In this document: positions 11,210 through 22,800 of the stretch, piece after piece
How the letters are laid out: each line of letters begins with the position of its first letter
Numbering within the stretch: the stretch's first letter is position 1
From: Amoeboaphelidium protococcarum
Lineage: Eukaryota > Aphelidiomycota > Aphelidea
Assembly (NCBI GenBank): GCA_023515745.1
Contig: JALECJ010000258.1
Coordinates: 1,058,501-1,122,500, forward strand
Length of the DNA stretch: 64,000 nucleotides
Direction: 5' to 3'
Notes under the pieces: generated by a model
What the model was told of the DNA's origin: nothing
What the model saw: only the letters and a program-made list of their open reading frames with translations
Database searches by the model: none
Position numbers and translations under genes: made by a program

Positions 11210-11791
11210 GTGGTTTTAAGCAGATATGGGGCCACGCTTTATAAGCGAGAGGTGATATAATTTACGAGTATATTGGATAATCATCTATAGTTTATAAGCT
11301 ATTATAAGTGCAGAACGCGTTACGCTCGGAAAATACTCATATCAAACAAGGTGTGATACGCTTTGGCGAAACAAATCACAAAGTGTGAGCGGTCACAGCG
11401 ATTAAATCACACACGGACATACGCAGAAATTAAATTAATAAACCACTTGAAAGCCCTGAAAGTAAGATTTTGTATAGCAACTAAGTTATTTCAGAGCATC
11501 TTTTCGATGCCAAGGTAGAGAGGTAGATGCTTCTTACATAGTGACTCTCATCAACTCTTCTCATTACAGAGCTACAGGCCCTTAGAACAGTCAACTTAAC
11601 ACAAGCTGCACTCTTCCTGTCTCTAATCAATCGGCGTTTTAAATTCTAAATCATAATAGATAACTATTGCGGATAAAGTCAAAAACAGGTAAAGTCAGGA
11701 AATGATTGCAAAATTGTATTACTACTATACTCAGATTAGATGGTACTTCAACCTCCACAATGGGATAATTAACGCCAACAGCACAAAAGAA
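11210..11791. other. Unassigned stretch before BRE1
   Basis: Apart from the short ORF from about 11206 noted with the preceding entry, nothing is recognisable. Several GT...AG-like pairs occur, but no frame carries a known domain. Confidence 0.35.
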
Positions 11792-14090
11792 TCAAATATA
11801 AATCTGCTTCATGTCATTCAATCCAAAAGCAACACCACACTGAGGACATTTTCGCTGACGAGAATCATGTCGCTGTGTGATACACTCGTTACAAAAGCAG
11901 TGCATACACTTTGCCAGAGTCATATTCTTGAGTCTAAAATTGCATATGGAGCACGTGGCAATCTTTTTATAACCTTTCAGCATTTCTAGTTCATCTTTAT
12001 CTACGGCAACTGATTCTCCTTGAGTAGATTACTTACCACCTGAGGACGATTTACCATCACCGGAACCAGAGTCATACAGCTGCGATAGAAATGACGACTT
12101 CATCCTCCGTTAATGCTAATTAATATCATTTTATAACTCTGCCACTTTCTCGTCTTTCGATGAAATTTAATTACGGAGCTGACTGATCAACTTATCCTTC
12201 TCATCCACCTAAAGTTGGATATCATGCTGAGTGGACGCAAATTTCTCCTACCGCGCAGTCAAAGCATCGACGAGAAGCTAACTCTCTTGCGCTTTCTTCT
12301 AATGAACAGCCGAGAGCTCTTTCAACTCTGTAATCTCCTTCTCAAGAGCAGAAATATATTCAGCTTTAGTCAAATTATCAGCTTCCAACTTTTTAATCAA
12401 GTCATCCGACTTCTGTGCCTATTTACTAAGAGCGATAGACTTGTTATAATTGGCATCCTTCTCGCGTATAAGAGCTGCAATTTTTTAGTCAACTTTAGAT
12501 TTATCCAAAATCATCTTGGTAATTTACTCATCCTTCTTTGACATTAACTCGGTCATATCTGACAGCTGGCTCTATTATTTATCAAAAAATTCCTTCTCAT
12601 CCACGCCATCCTTCAGTGACTGTAATTACTTCTACAACGCCTCCATTTGCACTTTCAATGCGTTTCTAGATTCAACTTCTGACTTCAATTTAGTCTATTC
12701 CAATGCGAGAGAATTCTAAAGCTTATCCCGGATATTTCTTATTCTATTAAGGTCAGAGTTGAGATTCTTCAAATCAGATTACAAAGTAGTCTAACGAGAT
12801 TCCGCGTCAGACTTGAGCTATTCAATATCAGTCTTATACTGCTCTTCTTATACTTGCAATTACGTCTTCATCTCTTTAATGCTGGATTCAAAACTCTCAT
12901 ATTCAGATTTAAAATAATTCAACTCCTACTACATCTACTAATATGCACCATGCGAAGTGACGACATCTTCAGGAATACTCGCCATCTATCCAGACAATCG
13001 ACTAATCTCCCTCTCCAACTTGTCACGATACCAATTCATCTCTTCTGATTCCTTATGCTTAACATCTAAAATAGCTTTTAAACGACCAACTTCAGTCTAC
13101 AGCTTCTCATTTACTTAAACATATTATAAAATATCATCAGAAAGATTTTCAGATAACGCTCCAGTTTTACTCTCTACACTCTGAGGCTAAGATTGATTAA
13201 CTGCAGGAGATTCTTCTGATTAACTCTAAGCAGATGCAGATGATTATAAAACACTTGATCTATACTGCTAAACTGTAGCACTCTTCTCTCTTTCAAGATC
13301 CATGCGAAGCTTAGAAATGCCATGCTGTAACTCATCAATTTACTTTTGACATTTCTCTTACTACCTTGCGTACTAAGACGCCATCATTTTCACTCTTTAA
13401 TTCTCCAAATTGAGATAATGACATTTTTGTTAATACTCCTTCAAACTAGCTTATAGCTACTTTAACTACTACAGATCTTCAGCAGATTCATTCAGTGGGA
13501 TCTTGTCATTGATGATATCAGTCAATCTGATTATAACCTGCTTGATCTATTCAGACTATCGCTGAGACCACTATTAATCTATTATGACATTCACAGAGTC
13601 TGCAGATTATTAAGAAGAATCTACATCCATTTCATGACTACCATTAGACAGAGAGGTGACAGAGCTCAAGGTAGGGACGCGTTTAAGCAAAAGATCCAAA
13701 TCATTCTCCACCTACAAATGGTTAGACAAAAACAATCATAAGATATAACACGAGTGAAATAGAATGAACAACCATACAGTTTTGTATAATGCATAAGCAT
13801 GCGACAACTATTCCTATAACTGCTATTTATCCTCATCCAGACGGCCAATGGACAGCTAAAGATCATCATTTTATCGCTGAGCCAGTACTAATTACCGATA
13901 GATGGCTTCTTTGGCATATTGTTCAATAAACTACATAAGCACAAAAAGTAATGTATAAAATAATAAATAAAATACAAAGATTTACATTCTCATCATCTAG
14001 AGGGTTATTCAAAGCAGTGGAGTCATCCTACTACATCTCAGTCTTGGGCCGTTTATTCATCTCTCTCTCTCTCTTTCTATCCAGTTGCAT
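11792..14090 (-). CDS. BRE1: E3 ubiquitin ligase BRE1 (RNF20/RNF40 family)
   Basis: Three exons, 14090-13986, 13930-13778 and 13711-11792, with GT-AG introns of 55 and 66 nt, both phase 0; about 725 residues ending at TGA. The N-terminus (MQLDRKREREMNKRPKTE) resembles the basic MKRP-like start of Bre1 proteins. The centre is a very long coiled coil rich in Gln, mostly from TAA/TAG. The last 64 residues are a C3HC4 RING that ends almost at the C-terminus, a hallmark of Bre1: CSICNFRLKNMTLAKCMHCF, then FCNECITQRHDSRQRKCPQC. Bre1 monoubiquitinates histone H2B with Rad6, which allows H3K4 methylation. Length fits fungal Bre1. TYW4 is divergent, 248 bp away. Confidence 0.93.
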
Positions 14091-14338
14091 AAATTATTCT
14101 CTCAACAATTGAAGCCAACAGGAGAAACAAAAACGACGACGACGCGCTTGAATTGTCCTGAGAAAGAAAGACTAAGGAACACTTTGAAGTACTGTAGAGG
14201 GAACAAGAACACGCAAGCAAAATAGTCCAAGAGAGAATTTACAGTACTAATCGCGTCATTGAATAAAGAGTTCGGAATTGAGGATCTGATCTAGCTCAGT
14301 ATATATATCAAGATCAAGATAAAAAATACCACCATATA

Positions 14339-17300
14339 ATGAGTGAAGATAAAGGGTAAAATGATTTGGCAGTTTAGGCAACGAATAATAGTAGTATCAT
14401 GAGCAAAGCGTCCATGTACAAGCTTGGCTACGTTAATGATTATGACCGGGATGGAAAAATATTCAATCAGTTCCTGACCGCTGTAGCGTAGAAATCTAAA
14501 GTCAAGATTCCAAGGCGCGCACCTCTTATCAATCGCGGATATTACATCAGACACAAGGCAGTGAGGCATGTAATTGAGCGGTTTTTGCAAGAGACTAATG
14601 GAGACGCGTAACGGTAAATTATCAATCTAGGGTGTGGCTATGACGCGACTTTTTTCTAGATGTTATCGCAGTCATCAACATCAACATCATTGTGTTAAGA
14701 ACAGCGTGGTCATCTATCATCTACACTATATATTGATGTTGATTTCAAGAGATTGCTCAAGTAAAAGATTAAAATGATTATGGATAGTCCTGAGTTGAAA
14801 TCTATGCTTGGCAATGTTAAATCAAGTACCGGCGGTGTATTGCTGTCTTCGGATTAGTATCTTTGCATCGGATGTGATCTCACCTAGTTAGATAAGCTTG
14901 ATAAACTACTTAGTTATTTGGCATAGAATTAGCAGTGTACATTCTCAGTCGATACTCCTACATTGATCATTTCAGAGTGTGTCTTGACTTACGTTCCCAC
15001 TCTGGATGCTAATAAGGTGATTTCCTATTTCGCTTCTAGTTTCAAGCGTTCCTGGTTTGCATTGTACGAGCAGATACTTCCATATGATGTATTTGGTAAA
15101 GTAATGACGCGTCATTTTGTGAAGATGAACGCTGCTATTCATGCCATTTATGATTATCCAACTGCATCACAATAGTAGAAGAGATTTCTCGATTGTGGAT
15201 GGAGCGGTGTCGAGTTATTGACAATGGAGCAATTTTGGAATGATGAATTATCATTGGAGGAGCGTATGCGTGTGGATGATTTAGAATTCTTCGATGAGCA
15301 TGAGGAATGGATTCTAAAGTGCTCCCATTATTTCATTGCAGTTGGTAAAAGTTAGCAAGGATGGAAGTAGTTGGTGTTCAAGTCTTCCTGCTTGGAATAA
15401 AAATCTCAAGAAAGTGTTGATTTTCATGCAAGGTAGAATGTTTTTGTTGAGTAGTTGCCTTTAGAATTACAGTCTGATATAAGTCGATGGGGTCACAGTG
15501 CATGCATGTTGTCGAATGGTAGGATTGTTGTTTATGGAGGTTATGATAAAGTGAGTGGCTCAAGATGTGAGGATATGCTGGTAATTCATAACAAAAGTGT
15601 TCATAGACTTACGCACCATTTGCTGGAGAAACTCATGTATCACACCATGGTTGTTGATGATGCTGACAATCTTTATATTTATGGTGGCCGCTAAGGATAA
15701 AACTTTGTATCTAATCGTTTAGTCAAGATGGTGATTAAGTTTGATGACAATCACGTTCCTTTTACTGATGTTGTGAATCAAGTCGATTTAGGCATACCTG
15801 GACTATATCGTCATTGTTGCGCATATACTATATTGCCGGATTCCAATGGAGATTTACGTGACGTTCTCATAATCTATGGTGGAAAATAGGTTGATGGTAT
15901 CATTAGCAATAAACTGTATATGGTAGATTTGCTTAGCTATGAACATAGGGAGACCGACTGCAATCTTCCGCATCTGCACTCTAGTGCAATGTCGATTGTT
16001 GGTGGTAATCTTTTCATCTTTGGTGGTTTAGATAATCGTGGCTGCTCTAACACGACTCTGTTATCTGTTGATTTATAGAGTTGGTAATCATCTAGTGCAA
16101 ATGTTAATTGTCCTTTTAAAGGCATATTCGGACACAAGATGTTGCATTGGAAAGATAATCTCTTTTTAGTAGTTGGCGGAATGCAGTAAGGAGTCGTCAA
16201 AGATGGTGTTGGGCCTAATTATATTTAAATGGCTTTGCTGGATATTGAGGCCAAAAGTTTACATTCTATAAGTGTTTCCAATGATAAGCTTTTAATTGGC
16301 CATGATCTTGTGTAATCACGCCACGACAGCAATGAATTTATTGTTGTTGGAGGCGGCGCGGTCTGCTTTTCGATGGGCTCTTATTGTGAGAAATCCTTTA
16401 AGGTGTCATTAAACGACTTGACCACCAGAGTTCCCTGGCTTAACGCTTATACTTAAGTCCGTAATCTGTATCAATTGGAAGAGACTATCAATCTTGAAAT
16501 ACCATTTGTAGCGAGAGCTGCGTTGAATAATTGCGATCAATCTGCGTTTGGGTCACGAAACTATCTTGATACATTGCTGTCTCATGATACTAAAATAAGC
16601 TATCACACGTGCGATTCCTCAGTTCTTTAATTTGCTCCGGAGAGAAATTTTAAGTTTGATGTGTGTACGTGGTCGTAGTTTGTGGATGACATCTATCAAA
16701 CTCCTGGTGGTAAGTCGTCCTCTGATCATCGATATTTCCGCTCCATTGGAGAGAATCCGCGTAAATAGGCATCGTGTTTAGCAAAATAATTTCCTCGACT
16801 GGCTAATGATGTTTAGCTACCCATCTGGTTGATACGAAAACTCATGGGGACAGCGGCTGTGTCAGATCAAGAAGTATAAGCGGCGATGACTCTTGAGGAC
16901 ATTTCGAAATTGCCTAATTACTTTTCATCAGTTTTGCGCATTAGTTCCGATGGTCTCTAGATGTGGCCTCATTTTGACATTATGGACAATGCTCTGATGC
17001 AGCTGAGTGGTCGTAAGCTGGTGGTTCTCTTCCCTCCATCTCAGATGAGTAATCTTTACTTTGATCCGGGTATGAATTCAAGCAGTTCACCTGTAACGCG
17101 TATCTACGCGCCGCATGTGACGCCATTTAATGATGAACTTGTCTAAAATGCTGAAGAGTATATGTGCAAGTATCCAAAATTTTATAAAGAAGCTGTCAAG
17201 CACGCAAAGTTTGTGATTTTGGAACCTGGTGATGTGCTTTACATTCCATCTCTTTGGATCCATCAGACCATCGCTCTTGCAGATGGTCGCAGTCTATCAG

Positions 17301-17494
17301 TTGGCGTCAATATATTCTGGAAGTCTTTGCCTGATGTTCATTACGTCAAGAAAGATTTGTATGGGAATAATGATCTTTTAAAGGTACAAGAAGCTTTCAA
17401 ACATTTGGAAAAGGCGCGAATGCTAATAGACGAGATTCCAAACTCAAAATTCAGAGAGTTCTACAAAGAGAAGTTCCGAAGATTACTGCGCTGA
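14339..17494 (+). CDS. TYW4: tRNA wybutosine-synthesizing enzyme 4 (LCMT + kelch + JmjC)
   Basis: Single exon, 1051 residues. The ATG at 14339 gives the typical class start VQATNNSSIMSKASMYKLGY, followed by APLINRGYYIRHKAV and the SAM-binding INLGCGYDATFF: a leucine-carboxyl-methyltransferase fold (about 1-340). Kelch repeats follow at about 375-700 (for example RWGHSACMLSNGRIVVYGGY). The C-terminal JmjC part at about 760-1051 carries the iron ligands His878 and Asp880 in MWPHFDIMDN and His975 in PSLWIHQTIA. TYW4 methylates and methoxycarbonylates the wybutosine side chain at position 37 of phenylalanine tRNA. The triple fusion matches fungal Ppm2, in contrast to animals where TYW5 is a separate JmjC enzyme. 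Cytosolic; no targeting signal seen. Confidence 0.94.
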
Positions 17495-17700
17495 TTTCGG
17501 TTATCATTTTTGAGAAATTGCATGTAATTTATTAACAGGAGTTCTGTTTGGAGTGGTATGGTATGCGCGTAAGATCAATGCTTTAAAAGTGAATGAATAG
17601 AAGCTATAATATGTAGAAGCACTAAAACATTTATTTCAATTAAGTCATTACATGCATATTGCTATATAATAATAGTTCATAGCGAGGTATGTAAAGCAAA

Positions 17701-18267
17701 TCATTATTTAGCTTTTACTCTGGATTTACGCGGCGACTTTGTCGTTGAGCTTTAGCCGTTCTCTTGACGGTCAGACGCTTTAGATTCCACCGCCACTTAA
17801 TTCCCATTCTCTTACTCTGCAGCCACTTTCTTCTTCTCTTGTTGTTTCGAGGATGAAGACGTTCCGTGATCACTAGTTGATCTCATCTTTCCCACCTACA
17901 GTACAAACACAGCATTATAATACTATTTCATTAGTCAATATTATAAACTTACCTTCTTGTGAGTCTTTCTCGGTAATTGATACGTGTTAGGATGACGACC
18001 AGGAGGATGCTTGACATCACCCTTTTCAAACATTTCTCTCAGCACTTTGTGGAGATGCTTTTCAAAACCTTCCGGTACATCATAATGCTCCTTCATCTCC
18101 TTTTGCAGCTATTGACGCGTCATTTTGGTCTTCTCCTTCAGCAAATGTGAGATCATTTGACTACAAATATGTGCATTGTTTCTGAGTAAAGAATGGCAAT
18201 ATGAACAAGCTTACTGATACGTGGGATGAATATGTTGATGCTACTCTTTCGCTATCTCTTCAACCAT
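17701..18267 (-). CDS. Linker-histone-like H15-domain protein
   Basis: Three small exons, 18267-18215, 18160-17953 and 17895-17701, with GT-AG introns of 54 and 57 nt; 151 residues ending at TGA. Splicing the first intron rebuilds the diagnostic H15 opening HPTYHQMISHLLKEK, followed by RQQLQKEMKEHYDVPEGFEK and GRHPNTYQLPRKTHKK, the winged-helix domain of histone H1. The tail is rich in Lys, Ser and Gln with SPRKSRVKAK at the end. It is shorter and less lysine-rich than animal H1, with only a very short N-terminal arm, and so is closer to single-copy fungal linker histones. It would bind nucleosomal linker DNA. The TEA factor lies divergently upstream. Confidence 0.75.
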
Positions 18268-18716
18268 CTGTATTGATAAGTATTTTAAATTTAACAATGA
18301 TTACGCTAATGTCGAAGAGTAAAGTTGTCATAAATGCTGACTGGCATCGATAAATGTAGACATTGACACGTCACTTTGACACCGGCCGATTGATTGTTTC
18401 AACTGGCTGACACGAAACTGATTATGTGTTTTGTGATTGCGAAAGACTGAGAAACTCTGAGTGTTTCTACTATTCGTTTCCAAGGAGCGAGATCATATGG
18501 TGCATTCTGTTTCTCTTATAACACTTGTTCTGTTCAGTGAGATGGAACCACTGCTATAATTAGACATTCCTGGTTACGTAAACTGACCCTCAACTAAAAA
18601 GAAGCTTTTTGCATTCGGAATTTTATCGGCATTGATTACCAAACACCATTCGTATATTATTTTTGATTCCGATACACTGCTCTGCATCGTCATCTGTGGA
18701 AAGTTTAAATCGAATA

Positions 18717-19370
18717 ATGCTCAATTCGCAAGCGTTCACCTCAAGTATTGAATCAGGAGATCCGGGCAGTCCACTGTTGTCCAGTATACGATCAGCTGAG
18801 AATCTAACAGCGACGGACATATGGACTGCTGATGTTGAGACTGTTTTCATGGAAGCATATCACAAGTTTCCTCATACAGGGCGATCAAAACTGATGGGCC
18901 CCGATGGACACCTGCATGGTCGCAACGAATTGATTAGCTTGTATATATTTGAGAAAACTGGCAAAGTTAGAACGAGAAAGCAAGTCTCCAGTCATATTCA
19001 AGTCCTGCTTAAGAAATTGAGTAAACAACGTTCTTCGCGCTCATTATCGGGAACTGATCAAGTGATGACTGCCAACTTTGATATCGAAGATTGTAGTGAT
19101 CACGGTATGGTTGATGACTTTGCTCGTTCTCCTGATTTTGATTTCAGTTCTGACATGATGAGCTCTCCACGACCTCCCAGAAAGTAAATTGGTCAAAATT
19201 ATAATAGATAGTGCATGGACTCTCTGGTCAATATTAACACTGGCACTGATTGTTTCTAGATCACAGCACCTAAACTTCGATTGAATCAATAAAGTGACGG
19301 AGCACATCATTGTGATGGTTTAGAATTATTGCTCCAAGCAGCAGAGTAAGAAATTAGCTAGCATCATTGA
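18717..19370 (+). CDS. TEA/ATTS-domain transcription factor
   Basis: The 217-residue ORF carries a complete TEA domain: IWTADVETVFMEAYHKFPHT, then RNELISLYIFEKTGKVRTRK and QVSSHIQVLLKKLSKQR, the three-helix DNA-binding fold of TEAD/Scalloped, Tec1 and AbaA. The frame continues through several TAA/TAG codons to TGA at 19368. The first in-frame ATG after an upstream TGA is 18717, used here. A spliced 5' exon is possible, since an ATG at about 18541 opens a short frame. The C-terminal part is acidic and Gln/Ser-rich. TEA factors occur mainly in animals, fungi and some relatives and bind CATTCC-like sites. No partner-binding domain is evident. Confidence 0.85.
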
Positions 19371-19818
19371 TGCAATATATAAAATATATGGTTTAACGAT
19401 AGATATGAAGAGAGTAAGTATAATACGCGTTATAGGAGTTTGAATGAATAGAGTAAGATATTTTAATAATCGAATGAAATAGAGTAATGAATAGAAATAT
19501 GTACTGCGATTGACTGTTAGCAGCTAAACTGCGCTTCTATGGACCTTTTACAATTTTATAAGCGATTGCAACAGCGGCCAACATACGAGAGTAATTGTTT
19601 TGTAATGTAACTGACCATGTCGCGTATTCTTGGAGAGGATTGATCGTTCTACGATAGAACGATCTCTATATCAAATCATGCTGATCTTTTCGCCTTTGTT
19701 TCATCTTTACCATTTTGATTGTTTCATCAAAGTTTCTTCACTTTCTTTAGTTGAACTGATATTATTTTGTTTAAGCATCTACTTGAGGTACAGCTACGTA
19801 TTTGATTACTTACACGGA
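19371..19818. promoter_or_regulatory. Upstream region of the myosin gene with GTTTC repeats
   Basis: No gene recognised. GTTTCA occurs at 19698 and 19721 and GTTTCT at 19732, roughly 85-120 bp before the myosin start. The same word recurs upstream of SMC1, NCKAP1 and HSDL2. A perfect inverted repeat, GATCGTTCTACGATAGAACGATC, lies at about 19641-19663. Confidence 0.3.
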
Positions 19819-22800
19819 ATGGCTCAAGGTAAGTTCCAGCATTGAAATCCTTATAAAAGTTCAAAATCACTATAATAATTGTAGAAAGCGTGGAGGATAT
19901 GATCCATCTGCCAGAGTTGTCAGAAGACTCTTTGATGCAGAACTTGAATTTGCGATATCAGCAAAAGTTGATTTATGTAAGTCGCTTTATTTCATTTGTT
20001 AAAGCTTATAGTATAACTTATGAGAATATGAGTGTAGACTTATACTGGAAGTATTCTTGTTGCTTTGAATCCATTCTAAAGATTGTAGATCTATGGAATG
20101 GATCTGATATCAAAGTATCAAGGCAAATTGCTGAGTGAGAATAGTCCACACATTTTTGCGATTGCAGAGATTGCCTTCTCAAATGTGCGCAACTTTTAGT
20201 AGAATCAATCTATCATCATATCAGGTATGACTGCAATGTGATATCCTTATAAATATAAAACGTACGTTTTATGTGAATGTAGGTGAGAGTGGTTCCGGGA
20301 AAACAGAGTCTACTAAGGTGATTCTACAGTATTTGACTGCGGTTACATCTCAGGCTGGAGATGGGCAACAGTCTTGGGTGGAGCAGTAGATTTTGGAAGC
20401 AAACACTGTGCTGGAGAGCTTTGGTAATGCAAAGACTGTAAGAAATAACAACTCTTCTCGATTCGGTAAATTTGTACAGGTGTTGTTTGATCGGAAGCAG
20501 TCGATCATTGGAGCTAATATCATAAACTATTTGTTGGAGAAGAGCAGAGTAGTTAAGCAGGCGAATACGGAGAGAAATTACCATGTGTTTTATGAGATGC
20601 TCTCTGGGGCGGGAACAGAAGAAAAGAAGCTGTATTAGCTGTTGAAAGATGCCTCATCTTATAGATACTTAAATCATAGCGGGTGTGTGGCGATCAATGG
20701 TGTTAATGACGGAAAGAATTTTGAAGCCTTAAAGTTGGCGCTGTCAGTGCTGAAAATGAATATGCAGGATGTTGATTCTACATTCAAAGTTGTATCGTCT
20801 ATTTTGCATTTAGGAAACGTGGAATTTGTCAAGGATGACAAGACTGAGGTCTCTGCTCTTAACGCTTAATCGCAAGGAAGTATCACAATCATTTGCAGTC
20901 TTCTCGGTATTGATGTGAGTAAATTAAGCACTTGCTTGTTGAATAGAAAGATCACTGTAAGAAATGAAAGTACTCTAGTCCCTCTGAAGCTGGAGCAGGC
21001 TGTTGATAATAGAGATTCTATTGCAAAGACTCTGTATGATAAGCTATTTATCTATCTGATTGAGTATATCAATAATTCGACCGCGTCCAACAAGTAGCCA
21101 GATAATTTTATTGGAGTTTTGGATATTTTTGGTTTTGAACTGTTTGAAGTTAACAGTTTCGAGTAGCTGTGTATTAATTACACCAACGAGAAGTTGCAGT
21201 AGTTCTTTAACCAGTTTATATTCAAGCTAGAGATGTAAGAGTACGTTAGAGAAGGAATTGACGTGGCCAGCATTGATTATAAAGACAATCAGGCGTGTAT
21301 TGATTTGATCGAAGGGAAGCTTGGTGTTCTGTCCCTGCTGGATGAGGAGTGTAAGATGCCCAAAGGTGCTGAGGAGACTTATTTGTAGAAGATGCATGAC
21401 CAGCTGGTGAAGAATGAGCACTACGTAAAGCCGCGAACTGCAAAAGGATGTTTTGGCATAAAGCATTATGCCGGTGAGGTTACGTATTCGATCGCTGGGT
21501 TCCTAGATAAAAACAGAGATGCGGTACCTGAAGAAATTGTCGAGTTGTTTTAATCGTCATCATTGCAGTTGGTATAGAAGTTGTTTAAGAAAGAGGTCAC
21601 TCCTGCGCAGTCACAGCAATCTAAGGGAAAAGCAACTGCTGGCTCCAACTTCAAGAATCAGTTGATATCTCTAGTTAATACTCTTGGTGCCACCACACCG
21701 CACTATGTCCGCTGCATTAAGCCTAATTGGGAGAAGAAGGCTTTTGTATTTGATCCAGAGTTGACTTTGGCCCAGCTTAGATATGCCGGAATGATGGAGA
21801 CGATAAAGATTAGAAAGATTGGTTTCCCGTTGAGATTTTAGTATGAACTGGTGGTGAACAAGTTTAGATTTCTGATACCAGATTCAGCTCATGGAAATGT
21901 AAGAGATGCGTGCCTGAAGTTGATGAATGCGCTTAAGATTGAGCCTAAGAATTACAAGCTTGGTCAGACAAAATTGTTTTTGAAGTAGTAGGCGCTGGAT
22001 AAATTGATTGTGGAAAATGAGTAGAGAAAGAGTAGGATGATTATTCTTTTGCAAAAGACTTACAAGGGCAAGTTGTACAGATAGAGGTTTCTTGCTTAGA
22101 GGAATGCTGCGCTCAAGTTGCAGTACATTATTCGTAGTCATTTGATAAGGAATCGCTATATCACTATGCGGGCTGCTTGTATTTAGATCTAGTCTGCAGT
22201 GAGGGGATGGTTCGCTCGAGATTATCTTAGGCAATTGAAAGCTGAGAAGAAGGCTTAGGAACTGGCGTTGGCCTAGTAGAAGGAAGCTGCTCTGAAGTTG
22301 AGTTTGCAGCCTCAGCAGTTGGTGAAATCTGCATCTATTGGGGAGGTGAACGGGTAGCCCGATGTCCCGTTGGTGGATTTAAGTTCTCTTCCTCCACCTC
22401 TGCCACCTCCTATGAGTATGGCTCCTCCTCAGGCAGCGGTAGTCAAGCCTCCTACCGAGGACGAGATTCAATTGCAATCATTGGTTGATTAGCGCAAGAA
22501 AAGATAGACTGTAATGTTGGAAAACTAGAAGCGCCAGTCTGCAGTGCCTGCCAAGAAGGGAGAGCTTGATATGCTATTCTCTTTTCTGGATGACTTTAAT
22601 GGAGATGGCTCAGATCAGATATAGAACTCTGCTGTTAATGAAGAAGAAGCTATCATCATTGAGGAAATGGAAGATATTTTCAAACTTAATGAGGACGACA
22701 TTAATGCTGCGGTGTAGCGTGTCCGTTCGAACAATGCTTTAGATGCCGATTCTGCTGGGAATGAGAGTAAGCAGTAAGCTCAGGTGGCTGATTAAGATTA

